This document shows, piece by piece, positions 33,977 to 46,700 of a DNA stretch of 64,000 bases. This stretch comes from Morinoia aosen. Taxonomy: Eukaryota; Arthropoda; Malacostraca; Amphipoda; Talitridae. The notes under the pieces are model-generated. The model did not search any database, was not told where the DNA came from, and saw nothing but the letters and a program-made list of their open reading frames with translations. The stretch is from assembly GCA_030386875.1 (NCBI GenBank), contig CM059572.1:38189732-38253731 (forward strand), in the 5' to 3' direction. The first letter of the stretch is position 1. Each line of letters begins with the position of its first letter. A program made the position numbers and the translations under genes.

Positions 33977-36357
33977 GCAGAATTTTAACACGACCAGCAT
34001 CATTATAACCTCGCAACTAACATGTCCCAAACAGCAGCATTTTAACAACACCAGCATCATTATGCCCTCGCAACTAACATGTCCCAAACAGCAGCATTTT
34101 AACAACACCAGCATTATTATGCCCTCGCAACTAACATGTCCCAAACAGCAGCATTTTAACAACACCAACATCATTATAACCTCGCAACTAACATGTCCCA
34201 AACAGCAGCATTTTAACAACACCAACATCATTATAACCTCGCAACTAACATGTCCCAAACAGCAGCATTTTAACAATACCAGCATCATTATGCCCTCGCA
34301 ACTAACATGTCCCAAACAGCAGCATTTTAACAACACCAACATCATTATAACCTCGCAACTAACATGTCCCAAACAGCAGCATTTTAACAACACCAACATC
34401 ATTATAACCTCGCAACTAACATGTCCCAAACAGCAGCATTTTAACAACACCAACATCATTATAACCTCGCAACTAACATGATGTCCCAAACAGCAGCATT
34501 TTAACAACACCAGCATCATTATAACCTCGCAACTAACATGATGTCCCAAACAGCAGCATTTTAACAACACCAACATCATTATAATCTCGCAACTAACATG
34601 ATGTCCCAAACAGCAGCATTTTAACAACACCAACATCATTATGCCCTCGCAACTAACATGTCCCAAACAGCAGCATTTTAACAACACCAACATCATTATA
34701 ACCTCGCAATTAACATGTCCCAAACAGCAGCATTTTAACAACACCAACATCATTATAACCTCGCAACTAACATGTCCCAAACAGCAGCTTTTTAACAACA
34801 CCAACATCATTATGCCCTCGCAACTAACATGATTTCCCAAACAGCAGCATTTTAACAACACCAACATCATTATGCCCTCGCAACTAACATGATGTCCCAA
34901 ACAGCAGCATTTTAACAACACCAACATCATTATAACCTCGCAACTAACATGTCCCAAACAGCAGCATTTTAACAACACCAACATCATTATGCCCTCGCAA
35001 CTAACATGATTTCCCAAACAGCAGCATTTTAACAACACCAACATCATTATAACCTCGCAACTAACATGTCCCAAACAGCAGCATTTTAACAACACCAACA
35101 TCATTATGCCCTCGCAACTAACATGTCCCAAACTGCAGCATTTTAACAACACCAACATCATTATAACCTCGCAACTAACATGTCCCAAACAGCAGCATTT
35201 TAACAACACCAACATCATTATGCCCTCGCAACTAACATGATGTCCCAAACAGCAGCATTTTAACAACACCAACATCATTATAACCTCGCAACTAACATGA
35301 TGTCCCAAACAGCAGCATTTTAACAACACCAACATCATTATAACCTCGCAACTGACATGATGTCCCAAACAGCAGCATTTTAACAACACCAACATCATTA
35401 TGCCCTCGCAACTAACATGATTTCCCAAACAGCAGCATTTTAACAACACCAACATCATTATAACCTCGCAACTAACATGATGTCCCAAACAGCAGCATTT
35501 TAACAACACCAACATCATTATAACCTCGCAACTAACATGATGTCCCAAACAGCAGCATTTTAACAACACCAACATCATTATAACCTCGCAACTGACATGA
35601 TGTCCCAAACAGCAGCATTTTAACAACACCAACATCATTATGCCCTCGCAACTAACATGATTTCCCAAACAGTAGCATTTTAACAACACCAACATCATTA
35701 TAACCTCGCAACTAACATGATGTCCCAAACAGCAGCATTTTAACAACACCAACATCATTATAACCTCGCAACTAACATGATGTCCCAAACAGCAGCATTT
35801 TAACAACACCAACATCATTATAACCTCGCAACTAACATGATGTCCCAAACAGCAGCATTTTAACAACACCAACATCATTATAACCTCGCAACTAACATGT
35901 CCCAAACAGCAGCATTTTAACAACACCAACATCATTATGCCCTCGCAACTAACATGTCCCAAACAGCAGCATTTTAACAACACCAACATCATTATAACCT
36001 CGCAACTAACATGTCCCAAACAGCAGCATTTTAACAACACCAACATCATTATAACCTCACAACTAACATGATGTCCCAAACAGCAGCATTTTAACAACAC
36101 CAACATCATTATAACCTCGCAACTAACATGATGTCCCAAACAGCAGCATTTTAACAACACCAACATCATTATAACCTCGCAACTAACATGTCCCAAACAG
36201 CAGCATTTTAACAACACCAACATCATTATGCCCTCGCAACTAACATGATTTCCCAAACAGCAGCATTTTAACAACACCAACATCATTATAACCTCGCAAC
36301 TAACATGTCCCAAACAGCAGCATTTTAACAACACCAGCATCATTATGCCCTCACAAA
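33977..36357. repeat. 57/60-bp minisatellite, about 40 copies
   Basis: Head-to-tail units with TTAACAACACCAACATCATT, ATAACCTCGCAACTAACATG and TCCCAAACAGCAGCATT. Units come as 57 bp, or 60 bp with an extra ATG (or ATT) after ACATG. Other variation is mostly ATAACC/ATGCCC. Both lengths are multiples of three, so the minus strand is open for 790 codons (MMLVLLKCCCLGHVSCEVI). I treat this as a satellite, not a gene. Confidence 0.97.
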
Positions 36358-39300
36358 AAGGAGAGTTGATACAGGCAGGTCGCCGTTTTGTCCTCCAAGA
36401 AAACGCTCAGTAAGTCTCAAAGTTACGAGGGAAAAATAATGACAGGAGCAAAATTTTCTGGGTCTTATCGCATGCAAATTCAAAGAAAAGATGCGTCCAG
36501 AAGGAAACGATTGCTCTGAACTCCCAAGTCTTCTTTTTTGATGCATTCAAGTGCAAAAACAGTATGAGAAAAAGAACATATAATGGGAATTAAGGCATTA
36601 AAAGAGAAACTAGACGGTGGAAAGGACTGTATGGATGCATGGAGTATGATTGTGCATGATGGAAAATAACGCATGGAGGAAGACAGTGCTTAGTAGAAGA
36701 TAGTGCACGAACGGAAGAAAGCATATCAGAAAGTAATGTTGCGAAAAAATAGTTGATGAAAGTAAATTATGATATAAATTCTAAGCAGAAGGAGATGGAG
36801 AATAGCGGAACCTACTAACTTACCATCATCAACAGCAAATTTAAGAAATGATCTATTTGTTTTGTCTAGGAAAACGAAGAATTGGCATTGTGAAGAAAGA
36901 GCCTTAATTAATGCCAAGGCCACGCTAATGGAATGCAATTGAGCGGACAAAAACAAGTAGAGAATCTTGGAAAGCAAAAGAGCGCCTATGCTCGCTCGAC
37001 ATGTTTTTTTTTAATCTTGCGTAAGTAAAATTAGGCCAGATTTAGTTAGGGTTGTAACACGTCCAAGAGTTGAGTCAAAGAGAAAAACAATGTGAAATTT
37101 AAGATTCTGCACGCTCTACACGAGTTATCTTATTCAATTTGTTGACTAGAGAACGAAAAGTGAACGAATTACTGGTCGTACTACAAAACATGAAGTACGG
37201 CTCTGTGACTGTCAATACGCTTAATTGAAGCCCTTCATGGCAGCCTGCGAAACGTCAAATAGAGCTAACAGTATCATCATTCAATTGTCGTTGTTTGCTG
37301 GAACGTCATGTTGCCATGAGACCTTACTCGTGTTGAAAAGACGTAAAAATAGGGAAGGATATATCAAAAAAGGCAGCTGAGCAGAAATACGGACAACGAG
37401 AGAAGGTGTTCCAATAACGTCAGGAATGAAGACCATCAGTCATCGCACGACTCAGCGTCGTTCTGGCTACTTCAGCTCTACGGTCGAATGTCAGTGCCGC
37501 ATTCCTGCAGCAGGAGTCAAGCTGCAGCAGCTGGCGCCTCGAAGCATTCGTCGAATTTTTCCATGCACCCAAAACGGAACGCTCTACATCGGGCAGATGG
37601 CAGGGGAAGTTGACATACGCGCATTTCAGATGCAGTGCAACGCCTTCTGAATCTTCATTAGCAACACCCACACAGGAGACGTGGTGTGGTCCCACCAGGT
37701 GCATTCCTTTATGTCGTCTCTCTTATCGAATGAAAATATTTTCCATTTTCGCGGAGCAGGAAATTGTGTTGGCGGCGGCCGCGCTCCGGGATATTGCGCA
37801 CCGGACGAAGAATAGCTCCCAGGACTCGGTCATGAGACGGAGAAGGAAAGCAGGGGGATGGAGGGGTGAATTAAATCAGTAGTTAAGCCTGGGATTTTTG
37901 GGGATAGAGGAACCTTAACTAAATAAAAGCTCAACTTTAGCAGCCTAACGAAGTTATTCAATGCCGGGATTCTTAGCGCTCTCCATTTCTTGGAATCTTA
38001 CGGCGTTTGAACATGGTAGAAGTTAACCTATATTTTCGTTAATATTTAATATTTAGCAGCTGAAAATCAAATAGCTCGGAGAAACGAGCGATTGCGAAGT
38101 TCTCACACGAATTAAGCGAGCGTCATATCTCTTCCGAATTTCGAGCGAATTTTCTGCGGAATACCTTTTGACAAGTGCTGAATCTTTCCGCAAATTTTCT
38201 GTCGAATGCAGCCAGGTTTGCGTTAGATGATGCAAGATTTTTATAAAAATATTCTGCGTTATATGTTTAGAATGAATTTATCAGAATTGATACGCAGTGC
38301 TCCGATCAATACGGAGGGCAAAGCCAGCGCAAAGAAAAATAGTTTTGAGCAAGACGTACAAGTACTGCATACGAAATTACAAATTGCAGCACGTGCCCGA
38401 AAATAATTCCAGTTGTTTTAAATTTGATAAAAAATGGAGTATCAGAAAATACTCCTCCAAAGATTCGCCAAAAACTATGAACAGCTCCCTCTTGAGATCA
38501 TGAAAGCATGAAGTAATTATTGTACTGTATTTGCCGTTTTCAATACAAGACTGCAGCATTCCCTCAGTACTGCTTTATTCGTCGTTGCTTAACATCACAA
38601 GAAGAGAATGGAAGCTTCAAATCATAACCAAATCTGATCACAATGGAGGGAGAAAGTGAAGAACACACACACCGAAAATATCAAATAATCTCGCTGTTCA
38701 CTGCAATGAGCACTCGTAACATTGCTCGTGCTGTGCGAGACATCGCAGACGTGAGCCAGAACATGAATTCACCGGAGATGAATTTACCAAGGGCGAACGA
38801 CATAATTTCAATGAGCATTGTTTCTAACATTTTCCATTTCCCTCGTGGAGTGACGGGAATGTGATCCCCACGCTCTCTCTCCTCGGTTCATTTCTTGCCG
38901 ACACAACAAGGAATAATGGAGGCAGCGAGAGGAGCAGGAGACGAGACTCGGGAGAACGCAATTAAGCCAAGTAAAACTTGAGATGAATGTAGAGGGGAGA
39001 CGTCAAGGAACCCTAATGAGATTCAGATGATATTCACAGGGAGTGAGCAAAAGAGATTCAATGCAATGTGACTAAAATTCGAATATACATGAAGTAGACA
39101 GTCAGTGCAAGCAACCGTTGGTCAAAGAATGACTCGAATAAAGAAAATTACCAAATTCGAAGGCAGCGTTTCACGTATACGGGTGATTGGTTAACTCTAC
39201 AAAATTTTGAGATACGAACAACATGTGTAGAAGCATCGATCATGACCAATTAACAAAGATCAAAGATCAAAGAAAAACGCACCTCTTTCGCTAACAAAAT

Positions 39301-39974
39301 AGCTATAAAACTTGGACCGCAAGTCAAACGTAGTTTATTACGTATGGTTTTGACATATGTGTTAGAATTACACGAAAATTTTGTTACGCTAAATTACGAA
39401 TTGCATTCGTGAATCCGAAATTTCATAGCCAAAACTAACGCAGCTCTCCCAACGCACTACATAAACACCGGCAACTCTAAAGTTCAGTAGCAGTTATTGT
39501 ATGGCACGATATTGCAAAAAAAAAAAAAAAAAAAAATCTGCGAGCACTTCAAGATACGAATTTAAGGCAATATTACTACTGCAACTCCCTAGTAATCAGG
39601 ACTGAAAAATCTTGAGTTAAATCACAAGCTATGAGCAGCAGAAAGGCACATTCCTTGATGTCAAAGCATTCGTCAATTAATAAACTAACAACAGGCAAAA
39701 AGCTAAAAATAATTATCGTGGCAGAAACTGGGTGTGTAGAAATCCGCATTCGTTGCCACTGACGCTGCGCAAGAACCCAAAGGTGACACACCCATACACC
39801 TAGGAAAATAGTTCAGCTGTTCAGACAAGTAAAATTTGGTTTGTACTTTTGATTATTCATTTTATTCAGTCATAAGAGAAAATCTCGAATTAAACCCTTT
39901 GTAGTTCCTTGATAATTGTTTTATGTTGAGTGGGGAATAGCAAAATTAATGAAACTATTAGGAAATATTATAAG
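36358..39974. other. 3.6 kb intronic stretch
   Basis: A GC-richer part at 37430-37880 has overlapping frames on both strands (95-codon minus frame at 37420-37704; 74- and 90-codon plus frames) with no family match. A 21-base poly(A) run lies at 39516-39536. No exon of the Dscam-like gene was found here. Confidence 0.5.
39516..39536 (+). repeat. Poly(A) run, 21 bases
   Basis: Uninterrupted A tract. It may mark the 3' end of an old retroposed sequence, but I recognise no body upstream. Confidence 0.9.
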
Positions 39975-40320
39975 CTAGTTTAAGCATCCCTAAGCACAAC
40001 AAAGGTGCTTCTAAGAGACAACGGAAGAAGATAACATTTAGTAAGAAGAATCAATACACTGGGTGAAACCCCATACCCTGCGCATGTATATAAACAGCAA
40101 GTTTGAAAGAAATTAATAAAACAAAATAAAAGTTTAAGAATAAACTGATAGGTGGGTAAAAAGGACGACAATGCAGTGAAAAAAGTTATTTTGCAACAAA
40201 GCCAAAATAATTAGCGTAAACAAGAAGAAATAGTTCCAAACCCAAGCTTTCGAGACTTCACATTTTTCTCCTTGATGAGCTAATTCTTATGTATACGTAT
40301 AGATATATTCCTTTGAGCAC
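39975..40320 (+). mobile_element. Dispersed SINE-like element, copy D
   Basis: Diverged full-length copy: ATTATAAGCTAGTTTAAGCA start, AACAAAGGTGCTTC, ATTTAGTAAG, AAACAGCAAGTTTGAAAG, GTGGGTAAAAAGGA, and an AGCTAATTCTTATGTATAC end. Confidence 0.75.
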
Positions 40321-40932
40321 TGACGGCAGGTAAAAAATATTAACACTGAGAACCAATACAGTACAAAATGCTTAAACCAGTCAGTTAATCTAATTACAGT
40401 TCGCTACATGTGAAGCTAGGTTTCGATCAAGTCTATAGCTGGTGAACACAATTTATTTGAACCGCGAGCTGAACAGGATCGAAATAATTTCGGGCAACTG
40501 CAATTATTCTTTAATCTGCTTTTGAGCTCACGTGATCTAAATTAAGTTCCAATCCTGGATTAAGCTTGACACAGAAGAAGCGTGACAATGCCACATCGAG
40601 GCTCGACCTAACCCTCACTCAGGGCTTCGAACAATAAACGCTAACATTTGTGATGCTTCGTTCAAATTACGGAAGTGTGCAGTAAGTTCAACATGTGAAA
40701 AGTTACGTCTTGATGAAAAACAAGAACAGTTTTTCCGGAGCCTGTTCATTTCAAAGAGGTACATTGCGCTTATATCGCAATACCAGCGAAAGGATTCTGT
40801 GACAAATAAAAACTGCATCATGAAAAAGACGCACTGGAGCAAGAGATGTGCGGCAAGGAGCTTACCTGTGGGACGGTTATTTAGAAAAGCCGATCACAAA
40901 CTTTGAGATATGCACTACAGGAGAAGGTTTAC

Positions 40933-41240
40933 CTGTGTGACGGTGAGATGGGGAGGCCGTCCAGGGACCAGGAGAAGCGAGGGGCGGAGCGTACCTGTGT
41001 GACGGTGAGATGGGGAGGTCGTCCAGGGACCAGGAGATGCGAGGGACGGAGCGTACCTGAGTGACGGTGAGATGGAGAGGCCGTCCAGGGACCAGGAGAT
41101 GCGAGGGACGGAGCGTACCTGTGTGACGGTGAGATGGGGAGGCCGTCCAGGGACCAGGAGAAGCTATGGACGGAGCGTACCTGTGTGACGGTGAGATGGG
41201 GAGGCCGTCCAGAGACCAGGAGATGCGAGGGACCGGTACT
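40933..41240 (-). repeat. 62-bp tandem repeat containing the Ig5 exon 3' end and its splice donor, 5 units
   Basis: Five units of exactly 62 bp. On the minus strand each reads CGCATCTCCTGGTCCCTGGA, then CGGCCTCCCCATCTCACCGT, then CACACAG|GTACGC (or CACTCAG|GTACGC; the last ends CACAG|GTAAAC). The first unit is the true coding end of the Ig5 exon. The pyrimidine-rich run before each CACAG also makes it acceptor-like, so each unit starts with GT and ends with AG. Confidence 0.95.
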
Positions 41241-41325
41241 GCCCGAGCGACACACTTGAGGGAGACGGCAGGACCGGGTGGCAGCGCGTGTGCGATGAAG
41301 CGGTACACCAATAGAGGGGGCCGCG
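41181..41325 (-). CDS. Dscam: Dscam-like exon: Ig5 N-terminal half
   Basis: Encodes RPPLLVYRFIAHALPPGPAV, SLKCVARAVPVPRISWSLDG and LPISPSHR, with B-strand Cys and C-strand Trp. Drosophila Ig5 has the parallel PGPSVFLKC and ISWELDG. Acceptor TGGTCCTCAG, donor CACAG|GTACGC. Starts with two bases, ends with two, matching both neighbours. Four more donors lie 62, 124, 186 and 248 nt downstream. Only the +186 donor (exon end 40995) keeps frame, adding 62 stop-free residues that include a second RISWSLDDLPISPSHR. Confidence 0.92.
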
Positions 41326-41693
41326 CTGAGGACCATCAAGAGAACAACTCTGGATTAGGGTCGTTCATAGATCACTCTTGTAGATGCGTGTTTTGTAGTC
41401 ATCAGCGATGTTTCTTTTGCGAAAAAGTACGTTACAAACTGAATAATAAACCTCTCACTCGCTCGAGGCCGTATAATTCAGTGTAATGAGCCATGAGCCT
41501 AGATTGAAGAACAGGAACAAAAAAGTCTTACAGAATTACAGCAGTCATCTGAAATGAACAAGACTTATCTAAATACGCACGTTTAAACCTTGTGACTTCA
41601 AGTCCAGCAAAAAATACTTGAGCAGCCAAAGCAACCCACGTTCAAAGGGATGTATAATGAGCACACACGCCAGCGGGAAAAGGCGCTCGTTAC
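41326..41693 (-). other. Intron between Ig4 and Ig5, 0.37 kb
   Basis: AT-rich, no other signal seen. Confidence 0.6.
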
Positions 41694-41851
41694 CTGGAAG
41701 CGCAATGAGCGCATGCGCGTGCGCAAGAAGCGACTGGTCGCGAGCGCGGCACTGATACGAGCCGGCGTCGTCCGCGTCAGAGACGGGCACCCGCAGCACC
41801 GACACACCGGTGGCAGCGTCTTGGCTCACGCGTAACTTTGGTGACAAGTTT
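41694..41851 (-). CDS. Dscam: Dscam-like exon: Ig4 C-terminal half
   Basis: Encodes NLSPKLRVSQDAATGVSVLR, VPVSDADDAGSYQCRARDQS and LLAHAHALIALP, with the DAGSYQC F-strand motif. Acceptor ATCCCGTGCAG, donor CCAG|GTAACG. Starts with one base (completing Arg with the AG from 43651) and ends with one base (completing Ala at the Ig5 start). Confidence 0.92.
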
Positions 41852-43650
41852 CTGCACGGGATGAGCCAGCCCATGAGTACTTTCAGCTCAGGGTGGAAAT
41901 TAACTTGGCCGTCTCACAGTGCACATTATATCGATTTACCAGCGAGTTATACCATTTCTTAATTAGCCAAGTCCTGAATACACTAGACGATGTCTTCTCG
42001 ATGTGCCAAAGCTGACGTGCCCACTGCGTGACTCATTATTTAAACTTTCATGCTTAGAGTTACAATTGTTTTCATATTTATACTACTGAGAGAATTCTGT
42101 CAATTAGGTTAGATTTCAAGTTAGCTTAAAAGCCTCTCTAACCCCAACAAAGGTTATCCGAAGAGAGGAAGTAGGGAGGCACCATTTAGTGCGAAATTAA
42201 TCTATGCACAGGTTATGTCTCCTTGACCTGCGCAATAAAACAACAAAATTAAAAGAAGGAAGAACCAAAATAAAATTTGGATAATCTACTGGAATAAAAA
42301 AAAAAACAGAAATACTCTCATTGTAAACGAACAAATTGAGACCCATGAAGCAGGATGCAACCAATCAACTGCAATATATGTGCTTATGACTCTAGTCTCT
42401 TGGGAGTGTGCATTACCAACAGCCAGAGCAGTTCTCCAGTTTGTCTGGTGAGCGAAATCGAGGTTGACCTGCATTTATTTAAATCTTTTCAATTTTTAAG
42501 AACTCACTTTAAAGCAGGAATGATTTTGAATGTCGAAAAAACAGCTATTGAGGAATATTCTTAGTTGGAAAATTTCAAAAGGCTTCACTACTTCAGTTAT
42601 CAGTAACCGCGGAAGCATAAAAAGCCCAACAACATGATCCTAGCGTAAGTTCACAAAAATTTCATTTTTTCATTTATGTACTTTTAATAAAATTGTAACT
42701 TTTATTAAACGTCATTGAATAATCATGGTCATCTCCTCGCAATGAAACAGTAAAATGAGAAGATTTCCCATTACGAAAACATGATTCTGAGCAACTTTGA
42801 ATAAAATTTCGGCCGCTTGAATCCTGATCCCATAACGAAGTCTTGGGCGCACTTAACTTTTCCAAGTTCGGCAAGCAATCAGAACGATTGCCCAAGATCG
42901 ATTGCTCGAGTTCACAAAAAATATTCCAGATGGACTTTTTTACTTCCTTGCATCATATCGCTCCAAACAGCTCTGAGTATACAGCCCACGTTATTAATTA
43001 GTAGGAGTACATCATATGAGCATAATCAACATTGATTAGAATCTTTATAAGCATTGCAATTCACATTCAAATTTGAAATGAAATGGAGGACTCGAGTAGA
43101 CTCTAGACTAAGAAATGAACTCTAGACCTAAAAAATTCTTAGCTTTGAGAGCATAACTGATATCAAGTGAGAGCCTTACAATCGTTCTAATTAATGAATA
43201 ACAAAATATGCATTCAAAATAAATGAAAAAACACTTAAGTTTAAGGACTGACAGAACAAATATAAATAACCTAATAAATACGGAGGAATTTTTACCTTTC
43301 CGAAGAGGACGACCACTAAAATTATCGCGTAAATGAATCGAACATACTTAATTTATTTCTTCTTGACTTGAATAGATGGTGGCATGAACGTCCCATCGAC
43401 CACAACCAGAGCTTATTATTCAAGAGCAGGCAGCTCATGGCTCAGAAGATTTCTGAATTCGCTGAGGTCTCTCAGTGTACCAGAGACAACGAACTACTTG
43501 ACCGACACTTGACTTCGTGAGTGAGCGCTCAGTCCTCATATAATGAGATGAACGATTCACATCAGTGATCCCACTCGTGGTTAACTAAAAACAAAATATA
43601 AACAAAATTTTGAGCAAGACGTACATATTCACATAAAAGATTAGGCTCAC
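41852..43650 (-). other. Intron within Ig4, 1.8 kb
   Basis: AT-rich. Contains truncated SINE-like copy E (42107-42240). No coding signal supported. Confidence 0.6.
42107..42240 (+). mobile_element. Dispersed SINE-like element, copy E (truncated)
   Basis: Only the left third is present: AGGTTAGATTTCAAGTTAGC, CCTCTCTAACCCCAACAAAGG, GAAGAGAGGAAGTAGGGAGG, GCACCATTTAGT. It is then lost. Confidence 0.75.
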
Positions 43651-43766
43651 CTTACGGGTACCCCGTCTTTGAGCCACCAGATGCTGCTGGCTGGAGACGT
43701 GCCGGCAACAGAGCAGCGCAGTTCAACACTGCCCCCAGGAGGTACCTCCGAAATTTTCGGAGTCAC
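43651..43766 (-). CDS. Dscam: Dscam-like exon: Ig4 N-terminal half
   Basis: Encodes VTPKISEVPPGGSVELRCSV then AGTSPASSIWWLKDGVPV, with B-strand Cys and C-strand Trp. Acceptor GATTCTTCAG, donor GTAAG|GTGAGC. Phase 0 start fits the GAG end of 46870; it ends with two bases. It was found by reading the strand, being 116 nt. Confidence 0.9.
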
Positions 43767-46700
43767 CTGAAGAATCACTTGACTTCACTTTTGGCCTAAT
43801 CACTTTTCAAAATCCTCCTCTACTTTGTTGGCCTAACGCGGAACCGTGAGCCTATAGACTCTATAGGCTCACGTGAGCCTATAGACTTATCTCCAACATG
43901 AGAGACTCTATAGTATAGAGTCTCTCACAATGTTGGAGGTCAACGCATATCCATAGCGTGTAATCCCAGACACCTACTGCACACAAGTCAGTACAGAACT
44001 CACTGTAAATCGTAAGTGCAAGTCACTTAGCCGTGCCTCGCCATGAGCATTCGGAAGGTGCGCGAGCGTCTCTGCACACTCCAGGCCTACAATGGATAAC
44101 GTCAGACTAGGTGCAATCAGCTTATATGCTATTTGGACACGGTAGCCACATGCCATTAGACGCGTCTTGCTTTGCTACCCTTTAGTCTATATTCAATTTA
44201 CATCATCGGCTTGGAGGGCGTGTATCGTATCACCGCAAATTTATATAATGCCACTCGACAATTTGTTGTAGGTGAGAAAATATGGTTGACAAAATGTTCT
44301 ATCATTCTCAGTCCTCCTAATTCGACCAGTAGCACAAAAATTCACTCACGCTGTCTTGGCTGCACGTGGAGGATGAGCAATGAGTATCGTTGTTTTCCTA
44401 CACTCACATGCAAGCTTTTCGAGGAATATAGAATAAGGCATTTTTAAGTTACGGGATCACTTGGACGTAGCCTCGTGTTGTCAAGTACATTATTAAAATA
44501 CTGTAAGGAACTTACATTAATGAAGTTGTAACAAATACGATTTACTCCAAGCCTTACTGAACAAGTAGAATAAGTAGCGTGAGAGCTACAAAATTTTAAG
44601 AAAGATACATTACGTTTCTAATTTTAGGCTGTTTTCTTGTTATCTTTGTTTAAGCGAAAAATTCTCGCGGTGGACTGTTTTGAGAAGGTTTAATTAAGAC
44701 TTCTTGGACTAATCGTTACTAAAGACGAGAAAAATTTTTTGAAGAGCGTATCATCGTCTCCCGTCCCAGATCAGCTCGTCAACATGCGTCACAATTCAAA
44801 TATTACACTCGTGCCCCTGGAAAAAATGGCAGCTGACGTATCTTTGATGCCATAGAATAGTAAAATCTTTAAAATCCCCCGTGGTCCTAAATAAAATGTC
44901 ATATAACAAAAGTAATCGAAAGATAACTGTATAATTTTTACTATCTCTAATGAATTACAAAATGTTCAAAAAGTTTACTCCGAGTCTGAGCTGGAAAATG
45001 ACTTATTCACTTTTAGTTACGTAACTGAACATATAAGACTGTTGAGGACTATGCTATTGCCGCTCATTTAATTCTTGGGTTAAAAATTTACCCATTAAGC
45101 CCTTAAAACCACCCCTGCAAATTTTTAATTAACAGAATCTTTACAAACCGAAACTGACCAAACTCTTCAGGTATAAAATCCTTGCAAACAATGGAAAAAT
45201 GATGGTAAAATCTATCGCAACGACTGCGGCCCCAATCACAGAAGTGAAAATTTTTATTTTGTCTCTAGCAAAGCGCAGAATTTTATTCGCTGTCTGGCAC
45301 TCGTGCGACAAAGAAACTGTTTTCTTTCTAAACCTTTTCCTTTGCCCCAGTATTTTAGCGAGAGAATTAATTGAGTTTCGTTCGTTCGAGCGGTCACAAA
45401 TGAAGGGGAAGATGGACGAATTTCTCTGCCACAACAACCGCTTTTAGCTCCCGCTTCAGAAAAAGACTTCAACAGCACTATCAATTTGTCTTTTCATCCT
45501 AAACAAGCAATTTTTATTCTTGTGTTAGGAGAAATTGTTTGCATTTACTATCTTGGGTAATTAGTCTCTCAGTAATATTGAGAATTAAACGAAAACTCAC
45601 TCGTATTACTACAGCATTATTTCCTCACAATCGCTTCTCCTTCAGCATTTGAGGAAACTTGCTCCCTCTCTACTTCCCATTGCTTGCCCATCACCAGTTT
45701 TTATCTGCAACTGTCGCGGAAGTCCCCTAGCACACTTAGCAATTCCGTCGACTGCTACGTAAAAACACAAAATTTTTTCATCGCTCCTGGGACAGGTGAC
45801 AGACTTGGTCATGTTTGCTATTCTTCTCCCAGCAGGATTTTTTACTTTGTCGCGTGAAAAAATTCCCTAACAATGAGAGGGTGCTGTCAAAAATTACGTA
45901 GCTAAATCAAGTTACGCAGTTTAATTATTTAAGCCATTTACGGTCAAAAAGTGAAGAAAAAGATTGATCTCCAAAAGAATTTTCGGAAAAATACTATCTT
46001 CCGGAATTCTGCAAAAACGAAATTAAAATAAATTAAAACAGAGGAATATTTTAGGTAACTTATCACATTTAGTTCAGCGAATAACAGAAGGGGAGTGTCG
46101 GGTGGTTCAGACCGCGCTGCGCAGTGGCGGCTTAAGAAATGACCAAACAATGCCTTCACTTGAATATTATTCTGCCTGCCAGTGGGCTACTGCAACTAAA
46201 TCACTGTGCTCAATTTATTGCAACTGAGTAGTGGAGAAACGCCAGATTGCATCACTCATTGCGTAAATATGCAAATAATGAGGTGATCAGATGGGAATTT
46301 CGATGACTGCATTCATAAACTAATTCATATATAACTAAGAAACCATTGCATGTCTTTTGGATGTCGTGAATACATGCATGGAGCGCTGAAATAGCATGTA
46401 TAGTTTCCAGAAAGTTTTATATGAGCCTAAGTCATAACACTACTCAGCTAATAGTGAAATTAGCTAGCACACATTGATCATTAGCATTGATAAAAGAATA
46501 CTTCACGTCGAATTCTTTAGCTTTGAGCGTATCTCACTGGTCACTGTTAAAATTATGTACACCATAAACTATTGCGCAAGGGGAGTTTTTTTTGTTTTTT
46601 AGCTAATATTGAAGAATTTTTTCTGGAACGAACGTCGATTTTCTGTCTCAAAAGTATGTATTTGATACTCATACCACGAGCAAACAGTTTTTTCGACTGC

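Larger units (their letters stand above)
13613..41180 (-). other. 27.6 kb intron splitting Ig5
   Basis: Inferred because the Ig5 N-half exon at 41181-41325 ends with two codon bases and the Ig5 C-half exon at 13350-13612 supplies the third. The intron carries minisatellites at 17.9, 23.3, 26.8 and 34.0-36.4 kb, SINE-like copies at 13.9, 24.4 and 40.0 kb, a tRNA-type SINE at 15.0 kb, a long hairpin at 16.2 kb and a possible terminal exon at 28.5-28.7 kb. I found no further Ig or FN3 half-exons in it. Confidence 0.85.

Noticed and set aside
33971..36343. 790-codon Cys-rich minus-strand protein
   Set aside because: It is the translation of a 57/60-bp tandem array; a period divisible by three keeps a frame open without selection. 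Kept only as a repeat and a testable finding.
37420..37882. Overlapping ORFs on both strands in a GC-richer patch
   Set aside because: Searched by eye for an Ig or transposase signature and found none; no convincing splice sites.
41166..41486. 106-codon plus-strand ORF over the Ig5 exon
   Set aside because: Antisense shadow of the 62-bp array and the Ig5 exon.
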